Shown here: one piece after another, positions 27,568-36,066 of the stretch
Layout of the letters: the number at the start of each line of letters is the position of its first letter
Position numbering within the stretch: the stretch's first letter is position 1
Assembly: GCA_964658655.1 (NCBI GenBank)
Contig: CAZZZL010000021.1
Coordinates: 1 to 64,000 of the forward strand
DNA length: 64,000 nt
Direction of reading: 5' to 3'
Source of the DNA: G963692885 sp964658655
GTDB taxonomy: Bacteria > Acidobacteriota > Terriglobia > Terriglobales > Acidobacteriaceae
Notes under the pieces: generated by a model
Seen by the model: only the letters and a program-made list of their open reading frames with translations
Told to the model about the DNA's origin: nothing
Database searches by the model: none
Position numbers and translations under genes: made by a program

Positions 27568-28209
27568 ATGCCCATTCCGAATTACAGCGTGCTGCAGGGT
27601 CAGCCTGTTGCTGGCAAAGTGGTGACAGGCACAAGTACTCACTACCAGATCACTATGCAGGCGACGGGAGGTCCTTTTACTGTCGCCGTCAACATCGAAT
27701 CTACCAATGGCTCTGAAGTTCTCTATGCGATCGTCGATAATTTTCAGCCACCTCAACCAGCCGCGCTCCTGGCGCTTAGTTCGGGGATGCATACACTACC
27801 CAGCCAGCCTGGAGGACTCGCGCTCGACTTCGTCCGTGAGCAGATCAACGGGAACCCAATGATCACCCGCAATCAGATGACACTTTTGCCGAAAAACGCT
27901 GACCGCACCGACCACTCCACGCCCCTCGAGAACGCGGTCGACACCTTGCTGAATCAGGCAATCGCAGAGAAGGCAACGATATTTGCCTTCGGCAGCGCCT
28001 ACGCCGACAGTGGCAAAGTGGATGGCATACACGACATCCATATGAACCAGGGAAATCCGCTGAACAGTTACGGCAAGGACAACGGCACGTGGCAGGATGG
28101 CGCGGTCTTCATCTACACGCCTGGTTCGAAGAAATGGTCTGCGATCTTCATCGCGTTCCAAACCGAATCGTGGGATACGGACAACGCTGGGAATCCGGTC
28201 AGCGCGTAG
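27568..28209 (+). CDS. DUF2278 (YukJ-like) family protein
   Basis: A 213-residue protein that matches the YukJ/DUF2278 pattern: MPIPNYSVLQGQPV start, H-Y-Q-I strands, the central AGGL-like region with a long acidic-aromatic strand, and the end region DIHMNQGNPLNSYGKDNGTWQDGAVFIY. That last motif (HMNQGN...NG.WQDG) is the family hallmark. Function is not established. The ATG at 27568 follows aggag with eight bases between; a TTG six codons upstream is less likely. It is followed by a strong hairpin and the convergent GlsB gene. Confidence 0.85.
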   Translation: MPIPNYSVLQGQPVAGKVVTGTSTHYQITMQATGGPFTVAVNIESTNGSEVLYAIVDNFQPPQPAALLALSSGMHTLPSQPGGLALDFVREQINGNPMITRNQMTLLPKNADRTDHSTPLENAVDTLLNQAIAEKATIFAFGSAYADSGKVDGIHDIHMNQGNPLNSYGKDNGTWQDGAVFIYTPGSKKWSAIFIAFQTESWDTDNAGNPVSA

Positions 28210-28221
28210 GGGAAGGGTAGT

Positions 28222-28266
28222 CTGCGCCCGACCGACCGGCTTTTCGAGCCATCCGGTTGGGCGCAG
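28222..28266. terminator. Long hairpin between convergent DUF2278 and GlsB genes
   Basis: Arms ctgcgcccgaccg and cggttgggcgcag pair over 13 positions with one G-T wobble. The loop contains a further ggc/gcc stem. There is no clear T-run, but its place between two convergent stop codons suggests transcription termination. Confidence 0.5.
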
Positions 28267-28283
28267 CCTGGCTGAAACAATAG

Positions 28284-28547
28284 TTAGACGGCTCGGTTGC
28301 CGGTGACGAGACGGAGCAGGAAGGTGAGGATCACCGCCCCTAGTATTGCCACCAGGATGCTGTAAATCAGACCGCCCTGGCCGGCCCCAAAGACATGCGA
28401 CATGATGAAGCCGCCGATGATGGCGCCTACGATGCCGACGATGATGTCCATCAGCGCGCCGTAGCCGCTCCCCTTCATGATCTTTCCTGTCAGGAACCCA
28501 GCGATCAGACCAACGATGATCCAAAAAATAATGCCATGTTCTACCAT
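28284..28547 (-). CDS. GlsB/YeaQ/YmgE-type stress-response membrane protein
   Basis: An 87-residue protein with three hydrophobic glycine-rich helices: FWIIVGLIAGFLTGKIMKG, then IIVGIVGAIIGGFIM, then ILVAILGAVILTFLLR. The sequence GLIAGFLTGKIMKGSGYGALMDIIVGIVGAIIGG is split here into two motifs typical of the transglycosylase-associated (YeaQ/GlsB) family. Such proteins are small inner-membrane proteins induced by general stress; the mechanism is unknown. A ggagag sequence is 9 bases before the start. Confidence 0.93.
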   Translation of the reverse strand: MVEHGIIFWIIVGLIAGFLTGKIMKGSGYGALMDIIVGIVGAIIGGFIMSHVFGAGQGGLIYSILVAILGAVILTFLLRLVTGNRAV

Positions 28548-28850
28548 AAGTGTGCTCTCCGATGCAGATAAGCTGCGGTGGATGTGATGCAGAAAATGGT
28601 CTGATCCACCAAACTTTCGGCTATAAATTTCGCTGAATGATAAGCAAATACCAAGTGCGCTCCGCCGAGGTCAGTTAAATCACGCATTTGGGACGCACGG
28701 AAAACCGCAACGGACAGGCAATTGGTCATGACTGCCGTAATGTGGTTCCGTGATTCGATGCTTGAAGGCAGGCGTCCCATGGGTCATTCTGTAGTAGCCC
28801 GGACTGTTCCCGAACTACCCACAAGGTTGTATGGGTTCCTTGAGAAACAC
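28548..28850. other. Intergenic region upstream of GlsB gene
   Basis: About 300 bp between the GlsB gene and the inverted repeat at 28851. It must carry the GlsB promoter on the minus strand. Short open frames exist but look non-coding; no RNA gene or conserved structure was recognised. Confidence 0.35.
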
Positions 28851-28867
28851 GTGACAATAATCGTCAC
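28851..28867. promoter_or_regulatory. Inverted repeat just before a small ORF
   Basis: gtgacaataatcgtcac has 5-bp arms around a 7-base spacer, ending 3 bases before the ATG at 28871. It could be an operator or overlap a promoter of a leaderless gene. Significance is uncertain. Confidence 0.3.
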
Positions 28868-28870
28868 ATT

Positions 28871-29152
28871 ATGCGAGTGAATCTGATTGCGCACGTTTCT
28901 TCTGCAGCTACCCCGGTAGCCGGCTCGTTTCCTGTCTCCCTCACCATCAAGCCAGCCTGCGGTCTTCCCGGAACGTTCGAGTACAAGACAGACAGCACGG
29001 CACTTCTTGCGATGCTGCACCGAAAGACTGATCTGAATGGATCTGTGCTGAGTGAGTTCAAGCGCAACCTCCAGACCTCGAGCCAGGTACGCCTGTTGGG
29101 CGTCGATCTGCGCGATCAGGCCCTCGAAGAGATCGGCTATTTCATCGACTGA
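28871..29152 (+). CDS. Small hypothetical protein
   Basis: A 93-residue ORF with balanced amino-acid composition and a plausible fold-like alternation (VNLIAHVSSAATPVAGSFPV, then LLGVDLRDQALEEIGYFID at the end). I do not recognise it. There is no Shine-Dalgarno sequence, and an inverted repeat sits directly before the ATG, so it would have to be leaderless or start elsewhere. An antisense frame of similar length overlaps part of it. Its reality rests on protein-like composition only. Confidence 0.4.
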   Translation: MRVNLIAHVSSAATPVAGSFPVSLTIKPACGLPGTFEYKTDSTALLAMLHRKTDLNGSVLSEFKRNLQTSSQVRLLGVDLRDQALEEIGYFID

Positions 29153-29352
29153 TCTTCGTCTGGATACGACACCGGAACTCTCATCCGGCAGCTTTCGCGG
29201 GCGTCGGTTACACCTGCGGAGGCACCTTCGGATTCCGTGCAGGTGTACTGATGTACTGTGCTCCCGGTCTTGAGGGTCGCTATCGACGGCGAGAATCGAT
29301 AGACTAAAGCGACTAGACGCTGGCCCACAGGTCGCGTTCTCACGGTGACCCT

Positions 29353-30348
29353 ATGAAGACCATGAATCACGCGCAGGACCACGGCAGCGGCCAGACGTCA
29401 GCCGCAGGGCCGAGCATCTACTGTTCGCCCGAAGTCTTTGAGAAGAACCTGAATGTTCTGCCGTTCGAGGTGCAGCACACTCTGACCGGCGACCCGCTCT
29501 TTGCCGTTCCGGCGCTGGTCGATCTTGCAGTGCAGATCAACAATCGCAAAGATCCGCACCGGCAGTACGGTGACGTTTCCTGCCTGCTGGGCCGTCCGAC
29601 GCTGGGCCAGCGTGAGATCGAAGGTTCGGTCTTCGCGCCATCGGTACAGGAAGCCATTGAAAGCATCGAGCACTCCGATGCCTGGTTGATGCTGAATCAC
29701 ATCGAATACGAAGATGCTTACCGTCCGGTCCTCGAAAAGACCATCTGCGATGTGCTGCGTCTCACAAAGCGCAATCTTTTGAGCAAGGTGAAGTGGTTCG
29801 AGGCAATCATCTTTGTGACGTCGCCCAATCGGCTGACCCCCTACCATCTGGACCGTGAGTGCGCGTGGCTACTGCAGATCCAGGGCAACAAGGACATTCA
29901 CCTCTTTAACCGTGCCGATAAGGACATGGTGCCCGACCAGGAGCTTGAGCGCTACTGGGCCGCCGACAACCAGGCTGCAAAGTACAAGCCGGAACTTGAA
30001 GAGCGGGCGATGGTTTTCAATATGAAGCCGGGCACGGGCGTCCACATTCCCGTGAATACCCCGCACTGGTTGAAGAATGGTGACAATGTCTCGGTTTCGA
30101 TGAACGTGAACTTTGTCTTTCATGACTCCGAGTGGGGCAACATCCACAAGGCCAATTACTATCTACGCAAGCGAGGCTTGCAGCCATCTCCGGCCGGTGT
30201 CCATCCGACGATCGACCGCGCCAAGAGTGCCGTGATGACCGCCGGCCAGAAGATGAAGCACATTGTCCGCGGTTCCGAATATGTTCCCAAGCGTGCCCAG
30301 GAACAGAAGAAGCGCGTGCAGGAACTGCTTCTGTCCCATCCATCCTGA
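29353..30348 (+). CDS. JmjC/cupin-like putative Fe(II)/2-oxoglutarate oxygenase
   Basis: A 331-residue protein with a cupin_8/JmjC-like double-stranded beta-helix in its second half. The likely iron ligands are H165 and D167 in TPYHLDRECAW and H238 in HIPVNTPHWLKNG, with the supporting strands WLLQIQGNKDIHLFNR and VSVSMNVNFVFH. Related bacterial proteins are annotated as transcription factor jumonji or aspartyl/asparaginyl hydroxylase-like and the substrates are unknown. The C-terminus is very basic and helical. An in-frame ATG nine bases downstream is an alternative start. It is followed by a good terminator and stands alone. Confidence 0.78.
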   Translation: MKTMNHAQDHGSGQTSAAGPSIYCSPEVFEKNLNVLPFEVQHTLTGDPLFAVPALVDLAVQINNRKDPHRQYGDVSCLLGRPTLGQREIEGSVFAPSVQEAIESIEHSDAWLMLNHIEYEDAYRPVLEKTICDVLRLTKRNLLSKVKWFEAIIFVTSPNRLTPYHLDRECAWLLQIQGNKDIHLFNRADKDMVPDQELERYWAADNQAAKYKPELEERAMVFNMKPGTGVHIPVNTPHWLKNGDNVSVSMNVNFVFHDSEWGNIHKANYYLRKRGLQPSPAGVHPTIDRAKSAVMTAGQKMKHIVRGSEYVPKRAQEQKKRVQELLLSHPS

Positions 30349-30364
30349 GCTGCCTTAAATCACA

Positions 30365-30399
30365 AAAAGCCCCGCTTAGTCTGAACATGCGGGGCTTTT
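30365..30399. terminator. Bidirectional intrinsic terminator
   Basis: aaaagccccgc and gcggggctttt form an 11-bp perfect stem with A/T tracts built into the arms. It lies between the JmjC-like gene and the convergent small secreted-protein gene. Confidence 0.88.
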
Positions 30400-30416
30400 C
30401 GCTGCTGAGAAGGCGC

Positions 30417-30761
30417 CTAGAAACGTGTGACCGAGATGTCAGTCACCATGGTGCAAGCTGGAATGTGGTCGGTTGCGACGCCAGTTCCGTCCGCAAAGGA
30501 CACTACAGCGTTCGGCACATCTTTCTCGTCCTCGTCTATCTGGAAGACAAGTCTCGCTTTATATTTTTTCTTGTCCTTCGGTCTGTTGTTGCGGTACTCA
30601 ACGTCGCAACCCTTCGACTCACTGGGCTTCCAGCGGTATTCGATAGACTTGACGCCTGTCGCCTGGTTCCACTCTGAAAAACTCTGGGCGCGAGCCATAT
30701 GGAAAGCGATTCCGCAAAGACACAGTGCGGTCGCGCAGTTCAATGTTCGGCAAATGGCCAT
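30417..30761 (-). CDS. Small secreted hypothetical protein
   Basis: A 114-residue protein with a signal peptide: LNCATALCLCGIAFHMARAQ, cleavage likely after ARA. The mature part is rich in charged residues (RPKDKKKYKARLVFQIDEDEKDV) and ends with a beta-like segment VVSFADGTGVATDH. It has two cysteines that could pair. The ATG is preceded by gaggga, a good ribosome binding site. I do not recognise a family. It shares a terminator with the convergent upstream neighbour. Confidence 0.65.
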   Translation of the reverse strand: MAICRTLNCATALCLCGIAFHMARAQSFSEWNQATGVKSIEYRWKPSESKGCDVEYRNNRPKDKKKYKARLVFQIDEDEKDVPNAVVSFADGTGVATDHIPACTMVTDISVTRF

Positions 30762-30884
30762 TCTCCCTCGCTGCTTTCATCGCAAGTTCACAATCTGGCC
30801 CAGTTGACGCAGCGTAGCACGACCTTTCAATGCCTGGTAGTTCCAAGAAGGATTCCTCGGTTAATAGTCAACCAGTAAGAACAG

Positions 30885-32543
30885 CTAGTTACCGGCCTTC
30901 CTCCATGCCTGACCTGGCCGTGCGACAGCATACATCTCCGCCGCGATCTGATCGAACAGGCCGGAGGGATCTTCCCCCGCTCTATAAAGGTCGAAGTGGG
31001 TGCGATCCGGAATGTAGGTGAAATGTGGCTGTGCATCGAGATTTTTCAGGCGTGCTTCAAATCTGTGAGCCGCACCGTCGAGATAAAAGGTGTCAGCCGT
31101 CCCGACGTATAAATGAAAGCGTCCTCGCCAGGCGCTTCCATTCGTCGCCCATCGCGTTTCCACCAGATTTGCAAGGTCGTAGTGATCGTGCCAGTAACCT
31201 ACGACTGAAGGATCCACTGCCCCTGTCGTTCGATCAAACATCGGTACCGGCGCTCCGCCTGGCGCCTTCGGAGAAAAGACCCAATCGAACGAAGACACCT
31301 GGCCGCCATAGGGGCCCAGCACAGCTTCCAGCCTGGCGAACTGCTCAAAGGTCGCCATCACTTTCCCGCCATCGCGCATGATGGGTGTTGCGGTGCCGTC
31401 TGGTTTCCGATAGACGTTCGCATGGGGAGCGTACAGGTCGGTGCCCGTGAAATCATGGAAATCGCTGGGGTCGGGGGAGGTGGACCAGGTTCCGCCGAAC
31501 ACCTGCGGATAATTCACCTCAAGCTGGAGAGCAGCCCATCCTCCGCTTGAATGGCCGTTCAGCAATCGCCCGCTTGTTTTGGCGTCCATCCTGTATTTCT
31601 TTTCGAGGTAGGGAATGAATTCAGTCGTCAGTGCAGAACCCCACGGCCCATTGTTTACTGAATCGGCAAATTCATGCGTCCCCTGCGGGCAGGATTCGTC
31701 CAGCATGACCCAGATCATCGGCGGCATTTTGCCATCCAACATGCGCTGGTGCAGCAGCAGGCCCGTCCGCAAAGCTCCGTCCAGGTTGCCGGTAAAGCCA
31801 TGGGTCCAGTAGGCGGTCGGATAGTGTTGATCCGCATTCTTCTCATATCCTGGCGGAAGGATCACCCAGGCGTTCACGGAGACAGGTTTTCCCCAGAATG
31901 CGCTCAACGATGGACTAACCAGAGACTCTTTCTGCGCAACGCCGAGCCTTGCCTCACCCACTGCCTTGCTCATGGCGTCGGTGTCTTTCGGATCGCGAGG
32001 CTGCAGAGAGGCAAGCGTCAGCACCGGCTCCGCGGAGGTCCCGGGTGTCCATTGAGCCAGCGGCACAACACTGCTGATCCAGTCATCAGGATCGCGGCCG
32101 GTGTAGTTATAGCTGTGGTCTGTATCGAGAACCGCCTGGACCTCGTAGTCTGCCGCCGGCATGGCGGAGAAGGGCTTCGGGAAGGCCGCCTCGTCTGAAT
32201 CGATCTCAATTGAGTTGCCGGGCTCCAGGTCCGTCACCTCTTTGGCGGTTACCCAGGTCGCTGCCGGGTGAAACTCATCCAGGTCGACTTCAGGATCGCC
32301 GTGCCCCTGCTTGACGAAGATGAGCAGGCGCCCGTGCAGGCCTGATGGATTGGTCGTCGCAGACTCAACGCGAAAGAAGACGTGCCGGATGGAGGATTGA
32401 TGTGCGGAATCAGCCAGTTGACGATGCGCTCTTCCTGCCGGGGCCTTCTCCTTTCCACCAGACGTTGCCGGTACCTGCGCGAATAACACTGCACATCCGA
32501 GAACGCATAGCCCTGACGCCGCCTGGGCACGTCGAGAAATCAT
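30885..32543 (-). CDS. Secreted alpha/beta-hydrolase (esterase D-like)
   Basis: A 552-residue protein with an N-terminal signal sequence (AASGLCVLGCAVLFAQVPA). An N-terminal beta domain of about 200 residues precedes a putative esterase domain of the EstD/feruloyl-esterase kind. The region VNAWVILPPGYEKNADQHYPTAYWTHGF is typical, the nucleophile elbow is GHSSGG, and the catalytic histidine is probably in PDRTHFDLY near the C-terminus. It should cleave an ester in the periplasm or outside the cell. Substrate unknown. No other hydrolase is next to it; metK lies upstream on the same strand with a terminator between, so it probably has its own promoter. Confidence 0.85.
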   Translation of the reverse strand: MISRRAQAASGLCVLGCAVLFAQVPATSGGKEKAPAGRAHRQLADSAHQSSIRHVFFRVESATTNPSGLHGRLLIFVKQGHGDPEVDLDEFHPAATWVTAKEVTDLEPGNSIEIDSDEAAFPKPFSAMPAADYEVQAVLDTDHSYNYTGRDPDDWISSVVPLAQWTPGTSAEPVLTLASLQPRDPKDTDAMSKAVGEARLGVAQKESLVSPSLSAFWGKPVSVNAWVILPPGYEKNADQHYPTAYWTHGFTGNLDGALRTGLLLHQRMLDGKMPPMIWVMLDESCPQGTHEFADSVNNGPWGSALTTEFIPYLEKKYRMDAKTSGRLLNGHSSGGWAALQLEVNYPQVFGGTWSTSPDPSDFHDFTGTDLYAPHANVYRKPDGTATPIMRDGGKVMATFEQFARLEAVLGPYGGQVSSFDWVFSPKAPGGAPVPMFDRTTGAVDPSVVGYWHDHYDLANLVETRWATNGSAWRGRFHLYVGTADTFYLDGAAHRFEARLKNLDAQPHFTYIPDRTHFDLYRAGEDPSGLFDQIAAEMYAVARPGQAWRKAGN

Positions 32544-32649
32544 TTAGCTGCGCCTCCGCAAAACACCCGATGATAGCAGGCATTCGCCGCACAGGGACGT
32601 CTCGCGCCGGGTGGATTTCGGACCTGCATGAGCCTGGCGATAAACGCAA

Positions 32650-32675
32650 AAAGCCCGCCATCGCTGGCGGGCTTT
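32650..32675 (-). terminator. Intrinsic terminator of metK
   Basis: aaagcccgcc and ggcgggcttt form a 10-bp stem with a 6-base loop. On the minus strand a T-run follows, 17 bases after the metK stop codon. Confidence 0.85.
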
Positions 32676-32691
32676 CGGTTGCGGAACGGAA

Positions 32692-33864
32692 TTACTTGGC
32701 AGCGGCCAGCTTCACACCAGCCTGTTCTTTCAGTGCGGCGGCCTTGTCAGTCGCCTCCCAGGTGAAGTCTTTATCATTCCGGCCAAAGTGGCCGTAGGCT
32801 GCAGTCTTCTTGTAGATGGGCCTGCGAAGATCGAGGCTTTCGATGATTCCCTTCGGTGTCAGCTTGAAATTCTTCCGAACAAGCTCTTCGAGTTTGCGAT
32901 TCTCGACCTTGCCCGTTCCGAAGGTATCGACCAGGACGCTGACCGGCTCAGCCACACCGATAGCATAGGCAAGCTGCACTTCGCAGCGATCCGCGAGACC
33001 AGCCGCGACAATGTTCTTGGCAATATGCCGGGCCATGTAAGCAGCCGAGCGGTCGACCTTTGTCGGGTCCTTGCCCGAGAATGCGCCGCCGCCGTGACGA
33101 CCCATGCCGCCATAGGTGTCGACAATGATCTTGCGACCGGTCAATCCTGTGTCGCCCATCGGGCCGCCGATAACAAAGCGTCCAGTCGGATTGATGTGAT
33201 ACTTGGTGTCCTCATCCAGCAAATGCGCTGGTAGAACAGCCTGGATGACATGCTTAAGGATGTCGCCCCGAAGTTGTTCATTTGAGACGTTTTCCGCATG
33301 CTGTGTCGAAATGACCACCGCGTCGATACGGACCGGCTTACCCTGGGCGTCGTATTCGACTGTTACTTGGCTTTTGCCGTCAGGACGCAGGTAAGAGAGC
33401 TGGCCATTCTTGCGAACTTCCGACAAACGGAAGGTGAGCTTGTGGGCCAGTGAGATGGCCAGCGGCATCAGCTCTTCCGTCTCATTGGAGGCATAACCGA
33501 ACATCATGCCCTGGTCACCGGCGCCGCCTGTGTCCACGCCCATCGCGATATCGCCAGACTGTTTGTTGATTGTCGAGATGACCGCGCATGTATTCGAATC
33601 GAAGCCGTAAAGCGCGTTGTCATACCCGATCGCCGCAACTGTGCCGCGCACCAGCGACTGGAAATCAACATAGGCCTTGGTTGTGATCTCACCTGCGATG
33701 ACCACGAGGCCAGTGGCCGTCAGTGTTTCGCAGGCGACACGGCTGTAGGGGTCCTGCTCCAGGCAGGCATCAAGAATCGAATCGGAAATCTGATCAGCAA
33801 TCTTGTCGGGATGACCCTCGGTCACCGACTCCGAGGTAAATAGAAATCTGTCGCGTGTGGACAA
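32692..33864 (-). CDS. metK: S-adenosylmethionine synthetase
   Basis: A 390-residue methionine adenosyltransferase that makes S-adenosylmethionine from methionine and ATP. Signature motifs are all present: TEGHPDKIADQISDSILDA near the start, GAGDQGMMFGYA in the middle and GGGAFSGKDPTKVDRSAAY for phosphate binding. The length is normal. The start is preceded by aggagg. It supplies the cofactor whose by-product is handled by ahcY at 21012-22457 and regenerated through metH at 44588-48420. No SAM riboswitch was recognised in the about 215 bp upstream. Confidence 0.97.
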   Translation of the reverse strand: MSTRDRFLFTSESVTEGHPDKIADQISDSILDACLEQDPYSRVACETLTATGLVVIAGEITTKAYVDFQSLVRGTVAAIGYDNALYGFDSNTCAVISTINKQSGDIAMGVDTGGAGDQGMMFGYASNETEELMPLAISLAHKLTFRLSEVRKNGQLSYLRPDGKSQVTVEYDAQGKPVRIDAVVISTQHAENVSNEQLRGDILKHVIQAVLPAHLLDEDTKYHINPTGRFVIGGPMGDTGLTGRKIIVDTYGGMGRHGGGAFSGKDPTKVDRSAAYMARHIAKNIVAAGLADRCEVQLAYAIGVAEPVSVLVDTFGTGKVENRKLEELVRKNFKLTPKGIIESLDLRRPIYKKTAAYGHFGRNDKDFTWEATDKAAALKEQAGVKLAAAK

Positions 33865-34079
33865 ACTGAATCCTCCTGTGCGTCGGAAAGCAGGGTGAGC
33901 GTTTTCGCCCTGATTCGAACCTTACAAGGTTAGCAGAGCCGGGAGAGCGCCAGCAAAGCCGCGAAGCCAATATGTCAACATTTGAAGTGGACGGTACGGA
34001 ATCAACGGGGAATGGGGAATTTCAACAGCGAAAGCGGTCGAATAGCGGGTGGCGTCGATTGATCGAGGGCTGGAGGAGT

Positions 34080-34544
34080 CTAGCGGCGAAATGCGAGGCT
34101 CTCGGTTTGAACTGTCCGGCTGCCAACCAGGTTTTTGTGATGCACGTAGTCCCACACAAACCAGCTGAGGCCGCCAAGGAAGAGCAGAAGGACGGCCACG
34201 CCGGCCCAGCGCATCACGCTGTCCGAGCGGTTCAGGTCTTTACCGCGTGAACGGCCGACATTTTCGGCGAACGCGGTCCAGTTGAGGTCGTTTTCGTCGA
34301 ACTGTCCGGGCTGCCTGGTGGCTTTCATATAGCGTTCGACCCACTCTTCTTCATCCAGGCCCAGCGTGCGGGCATAATTGCGTACGATATTCTTATTGAA
34401 CAGGCCGCCCGGCAGCTGTTCAAACTTGTCAGATTCCACAGCGTTCAGGTGACGCAGACTGATCTTGGTCGCGCTTACGACTGTATCGAGCGCGATACCA
34501 CGACTTTCCCGTTCCTTCCGTAATCCTTCGCCAAAGCTAGCCAT
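34080..34544 (-). CDS. RodZ-like helix-turn-helix membrane protein
   Basis: A 154-residue protein. Residues about 5-75 form the HTH_25 domain of RodZ-like proteins (FGEGLRKERESRGIALDTVVSATKISLRHLNAVE, in two parts; then LPGGLFNKNIVRNYARTLGLD). One transmembrane helix follows at about 113-132 (AGVAVLLLFLGGLSWFVWDY) with a short periplasmic tail. RodZ links the MreB cytoskeleton to the membrane for rod shape. This form lacks a periplasmic RodZ C-terminal domain and is short, so the exact role is uncertain. Confidence 0.85.
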   Translation of the reverse strand: MASFGEGLRKERESRGIALDTVVSATKISLRHLNAVESDKFEQLPGGLFNKNIVRNYARTLGLDEEEWVERYMKATRQPGQFDENDLNWTAFAENVGRSRGKDLNRSDSVMRWAGVAVLLLFLGGLSWFVWDYVHHKNLVGSRTVQTESLAFRR

Positions 34545-34823
34545 AGTGCACTACCCGTGTTTTCCGACCCTGCCCCTTTTCTCCACTCTATCGTCGATTC
34601 TTGCTCAGGACGTTCGTGTGAAGGAGCAGCACGATCGTTACTGCAATTTCTGCCTCAATCTGATTACTAACTTACGCCGAATTTCAAGATTTGCAGCACA
34701 ACTTTTGGGGCAGTGAACCTACAACGGTCCCCTTTTGGGTTCACCTGCTCAACAGTCGGCACCAGCCCGGTAAGCCTCGGGCACAGGTGCTCGCTGACGA
34801 GGCCGTTGCGATACACTCGCCTA

Positions 34824-35930
34824 GTGAACAAGCTAGTTGTCGGTAACCTGCTGCATCGCCCGCTGAGGGCCTTCATTGGCATTTTTGCGATCGCGATTGA
34901 GGTCGTCATGATCCTGTCGATCGTCGCCGTCATGATGGGACAGTTGAACGGGGCGCGCACCTCGACCAGCGGCATTGGGGCGGATATGTTTGTGCGACCG
35001 GCAAACGGAAGCTTTATTTCAGGTGTCGGCGGGGCGCCTGTACCCGCAAAGGTCGCAGAAGTATTGGCAAAACTGCCGCACGTTGCCGTTGCCGCCGCAG
35101 TCATCGCAGACTTCAATATGGGTGGTTCAGTCGAGACAATCTATGGCATCGATTACGACACGTTTAACGCGTTGAAGCCATTCAAGTTTTTGCAGGGCAC
35201 GCCCTTCCAGCAGCCGAATGACATGATTGTCGACGACTTCTATGCCCGTTCCGATGGTGGTCATCATGTTGGCGAAGTTGTTAAAGTGATCGGCGACAAT
35301 AAGTTCCGCATCTGCGGCATCGTCGAGCATGGCAAGGGTGGCCGCAAATTTGTACAGAGGCAGACACTCGGTAAATTGATGGGCGCCGAGAATAATGCGT
35401 CCGTCTTTTACATCCGCAGCGACGACGTCACGAACCAGGAGCGGATACGGCAGGAGATCAAGTCCACGCCGGGCATGCAGCAATACATTGTGCAGACGAT
35501 GCAGGAATGGCTCTCGCTGATGACGCCGGACCACCTGCCAGGCTTCGAGCCTGCGCTGACTGCCGTCATCACGATCGCCGTCATTGTCGGCTTCATCGCT
35601 ATCTTCCAGTCGATGTACACAGCGATCATGGAGCGTACCCGCGAGATCGGGATTCTCAAGTCACTCGGTGCAAGCAAGCTCTACATTGTCGATGCGGTGC
35701 TCCGTGAGACGGCCCTGATCGCGGTGGTCGGAGGCCTGCTCGGTGTCGCGATGACCTTCGGCATCAAGGCGTGGCTCAACGCTACTCATCCGACGCTGCC
35801 GTTTCCGATCGAGCACGCATGGATTTTAAAGACGCTCGCATTAGCCATCGGCGGCGCCCTGCTCGGTGCGTTCTACCCCGCGATCAAAGCCGCATTGAAA
35901 GACCCGATCGACGCTTTGGCTTACGAATAA
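34824..35930 (+). CDS. ABC transporter permease, FtsX/MacB-like
   Basis: A 368-residue permease with four transmembrane helices: one near the N-terminus (FIGIFAIAIEVVMILSIVAV) and three near the C-terminus, separated by a MacB-type periplasmic domain. The cytoplasmic loop RTREIGILKSLGASKLYIVD and the last helices match FtsX. The GTG at 34824 (VNKLVVGNLLHRPLRAF) fits the usual start of the family better than the upstream ATG. No ATPase is adjacent. The LolD/MacB-type ATPase at 151-864 could be a partner, but this is speculation. Substrate unknown. Confidence 0.88.
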   Translation: MNKLVVGNLLHRPLRAFIGIFAIAIEVVMILSIVAVMMGQLNGARTSTSGIGADMFVRPANGSFISGVGGAPVPAKVAEVLAKLPHVAVAAAVIADFNMGGSVETIYGIDYDTFNALKPFKFLQGTPFQQPNDMIVDDFYARSDGGHHVGEVVKVIGDNKFRICGIVEHGKGGRKFVQRQTLGKLMGAENNASVFYIRSDDVTNQERIRQEIKSTPGMQQYIVQTMQEWLSLMTPDHLPGFEPALTAVITIAVIVGFIAIFQSMYTAIMERTREIGILKSLGASKLYIVDAVLRETALIAVVGGLLGVAMTFGIKAWLNATHPTLPFPIEHAWILKTLALAIGGALLGAFYPAIKAALKDPIDALAYE

Positions 35931-35954
35931 CAGGCTTGCGCGTTGCGAAGACTT

Positions 35955-35996
35955 GTCATTCTAACCGACGCGCAGGGGGGCGGAAGGATCTGCATT
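35955..35996. repeat. Degenerate copy of a dispersed intergenic repeat
   Basis: The stretch starts gtcattctaaccgacgcgc and ends ggaaggatctgcattc. It resembles the left half of the repeat at 39134-39247. Such gtcat(t/c)ctgagcg...gaaggatctgca elements are common between genes of Acidobacteriota and other bacteria. Confidence 0.5.
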
Positions 35997-36066
35997 CCGT
36001 AGACAATGTCGTCGCCGTCTGCCGTGTTGCCTGCAGATTCGCTAGGTTCAGCCAAGGGTGAACGGA

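Noticed and set aside
33865..34079. SAM riboswitch upstream of metK
   Set aside because: No SAM-I, SAM-II or SAM/SAH consensus core could be matched by eye.
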